A DNA stretch of 6,875 bases from Gorillibacterium sp. GTDB taxonomy: Bacteria > Bacillota > Bacilli > Paenibacillales > NBRC-103111. Within the stretch, counting starts at the first letter, position 1; each line of letters starts with the position of its first letter. Below, piece after piece: positions 5,811-6,875 of this stretch. Below the pieces are notes generated by a model. It was not told the DNA's origin and searched no databases. It saw only the letters and a list, made by a program, of their open reading frames with translations. The stretch is taken from NCBI GenBank assembly GCA_023511325.1, contig JAIMBU010000140.1:1-6875 (forward strand), given 5' to 3'. A program made the position numbers and the translations under genes.

Positions 5811-6875
5811 ATGGCTAAAAATAAAACAACTGTTGCAAAGCCTCAGAAAGAAAAACTTGATCCAATGGTGTTTAAGGTAGCCATCATTCTGGTATTCGGC
5901 GCTCTCACATCCCAATTAAATTCCACAATGATTAATGTGGCTATAAAAACACTTACGATGGATCTGAAAAGCACCGTTTCAGTCATCCAGTGGGTGATTA
6001 CAGGATATATACTGGCAATGGGTTTGGCGGTACCGGTTTCGGGCTGGGCCAACAAACGTTATGGTGGAAAAAAGGTATACATGTTTTCACTCATCATATT
6101 TATGGTAGGCTCCGTTCTGTGCTCTCAAGCGTGGAATGTCGGCAGTCTGATCGGCTTCCGGCTTCTCCAAGGAATTGGCGCTGGCTTAATGATACCGACC
6201 TTGCAGACCATACTTGTGCAGATATCCGGCGGCCGCAATCTTGGACGGATCATGTCCGTTATCAGCATACCCGCTTTGCTGGGACCGATTCTCGGCCCTG
6301 TGCTGGGTGGGGTTATTGTAACCAGCTTAAGCTGGCAGTGGATTTTCTATGTTAATATTCCAATCTCTATCGTCGCTCTATTACTGGCCGGGTGGGGAAT
6401 ACCAAATGATGAGCCTTCCAACAGCAAACAGCCCATCGATGTGATCGGTCTCCTACTGTTGTCTCCTTCATTCGCCATGCTCATTTTCGGGATTTCTCAA
6501 ATTAGCAAGAATGGCAGCATCGTTCCGCTGTTGATCGGCCTGGTTCTCATGGCTGCATTTATTGTCTATACCTTACTCACGAAAAAATCGCCGTTACTTG
6601 ATCTACGCCTGTTTAAATCGCGCAATTTTCTTGCTTCAAATGTTATGCTTTTTATTTCAGGCATGGTCTTGAACGGAGCCCTGCTGCTTATCCCTTTATA
6701 CTACCAGCAGGTGCGTGGTGAGAGCGTTTTGAATACCGGACTTTTGTTGATTCCGCAAGGAGTTGGCATGTTATTGACCAGAAGTTGGATTGGTGGATTG
6801 GCTGACCGAATGGGTTCGCGGATAATCGTAATCATAAGTCTCGCGGTTACCATAATTGCTACGCTGCCATTTGCC
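5811..6875 (+). CDS. DHA2-family (EmrB/QacA) MFS drug:H+ antiporter, N-terminal 355 residues
   Basis: An open frame running off the right edge, encoding about three quarters of a 14-helix major-facilitator exporter that uses the proton gradient to expel drugs from the cytoplasm. Visible: a short basic cytosolic N-terminus (1-18); TM1 with QLNSTMINVA (35-44), matching the DHA2 TM1 motif with Asn37 where QacA-type pumps have Asp; motif A-like GWANKRYGGKK (78-88) in loop 2-3; Arg117 of motif B in TM4 (FRLLQGIGAG); and the antiporter motif C GPILGPVLGG (158-167) in TM5. About ten hydrophobic segments are seen in total, with a second motif-A-like GGLADRMGSR near the right end. The chosen ATG has AAAGGA 9 nt upstream; an in-frame ATG at 5793 with AGGA before it would add six residues. 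A promoter and TetR-like operator precede it, so induction by its substrate is likely. Resembles LmrB/MdtP-type permeases of Bacilli; substrate unknown. Confidence 0.92.
   Translation, partial: MAKNKTTVAKPQKEKLDPMVFKVAIILVFGALTSQLNSTMINVAIKTLTMDLKSTVSVIQWVITGYILAMGLAVPVSGWANKRYGGKKVYMFSLIIFMVGSVLCSQAWNVGSLIGFRLLQGIGAGLMIPTLQTILVQISGGRNLGRIMSVISIPALLGPILGPVLGGVIVTSLSWQWIFYVNIPISIVALLLAGWGIPNDEPSNSKQPIDVIGLLLLSPSFAMLIFGISQISKNGSIVPLLIGLVLMAAFIVYTLLTKKSPLLDLRLFKSRNFLASNVMLFISGMVLNGALLLIPLYYQQVRGESVLNTGLLLIPQGVGMLLTRSWIGGLADRMGSRIIVIISLAVTIIATLPFA

Noticed and set aside
5990..6355. 121-codon plus-strand open frame
   Set aside because: It is a shifted frame within the MFS gene, whose true frame (from 5811) stays open to the window edge and shows motifs A, B and C.

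Overview
The window looks like chromosomal DNA of a low-to-mid GC Gram-positive bacterium (Bacillota, probably a bacillus or Paenibacillus relative). This is inferred from strong AGGAGG-type ribosome binding sites, SigA-like promoters, U-tailed hairpin terminators and protein families typical of Bacilli. No rRNA, tRNA or housekeeping gene is present to fix the genus.

Layout. (1) Positions 1-576, minus strand: a metal-efflux operon. A CzrA-type ArsR/SmtB repressor (193-501) is followed after 13 nt by the start of a His-rich cation diffusion facilitator (1-179, cut by the window edge). Its promoter (-35 TTGACA, -10 TATTCT) and a 26-bp near-perfect palindromic operator lie just upstream of the repressor. 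(2) Positions 577-871: a spacer holding a 13-bp and a 14-bp palindrome, a short coding-like minus-strand frame and an extended -10 promoter reading rightward. (3) Positions 872-4412, plus strand: two overlapping half-transporter genes that form a heterodimeric ABC multidrug-type exporter with one degenerate and one canonical ATP site, closed by a strong terminator. (4) Positions 4589-5527, minus strand: a hormone-sensitive-lipase-family esterase with its own terminator. (5) Positions 5719-6875, plus strand: a promoter, a TetR-style palindromic operator and the first 355 codons of a 14-TM-type DHA2 (EmrB/QacA) MFS drug transporter. Its reading frame runs off the right edge.

Functionally, three of the four transcription units encode efflux: of metal ions, and of drugs or lipophilic compounds by ABC and by MFS. 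At least two carry clear operator palindromes, so they are probably induced by their substrates. The fourth is a soluble esterase that could act on small esters. The ABC operon is much richer in GC than its surroundings (sampled lines reach 63-67 %, against 33-55 % in the esterase), suggesting that the neighbourhood is a mosaic of genes with different histories. I found no CRISPR array, RNA gene, intact insertion sequence or clearly new system. The most useful leads are the regulatory palindromes, whose cognate repressors are partly outside the window.
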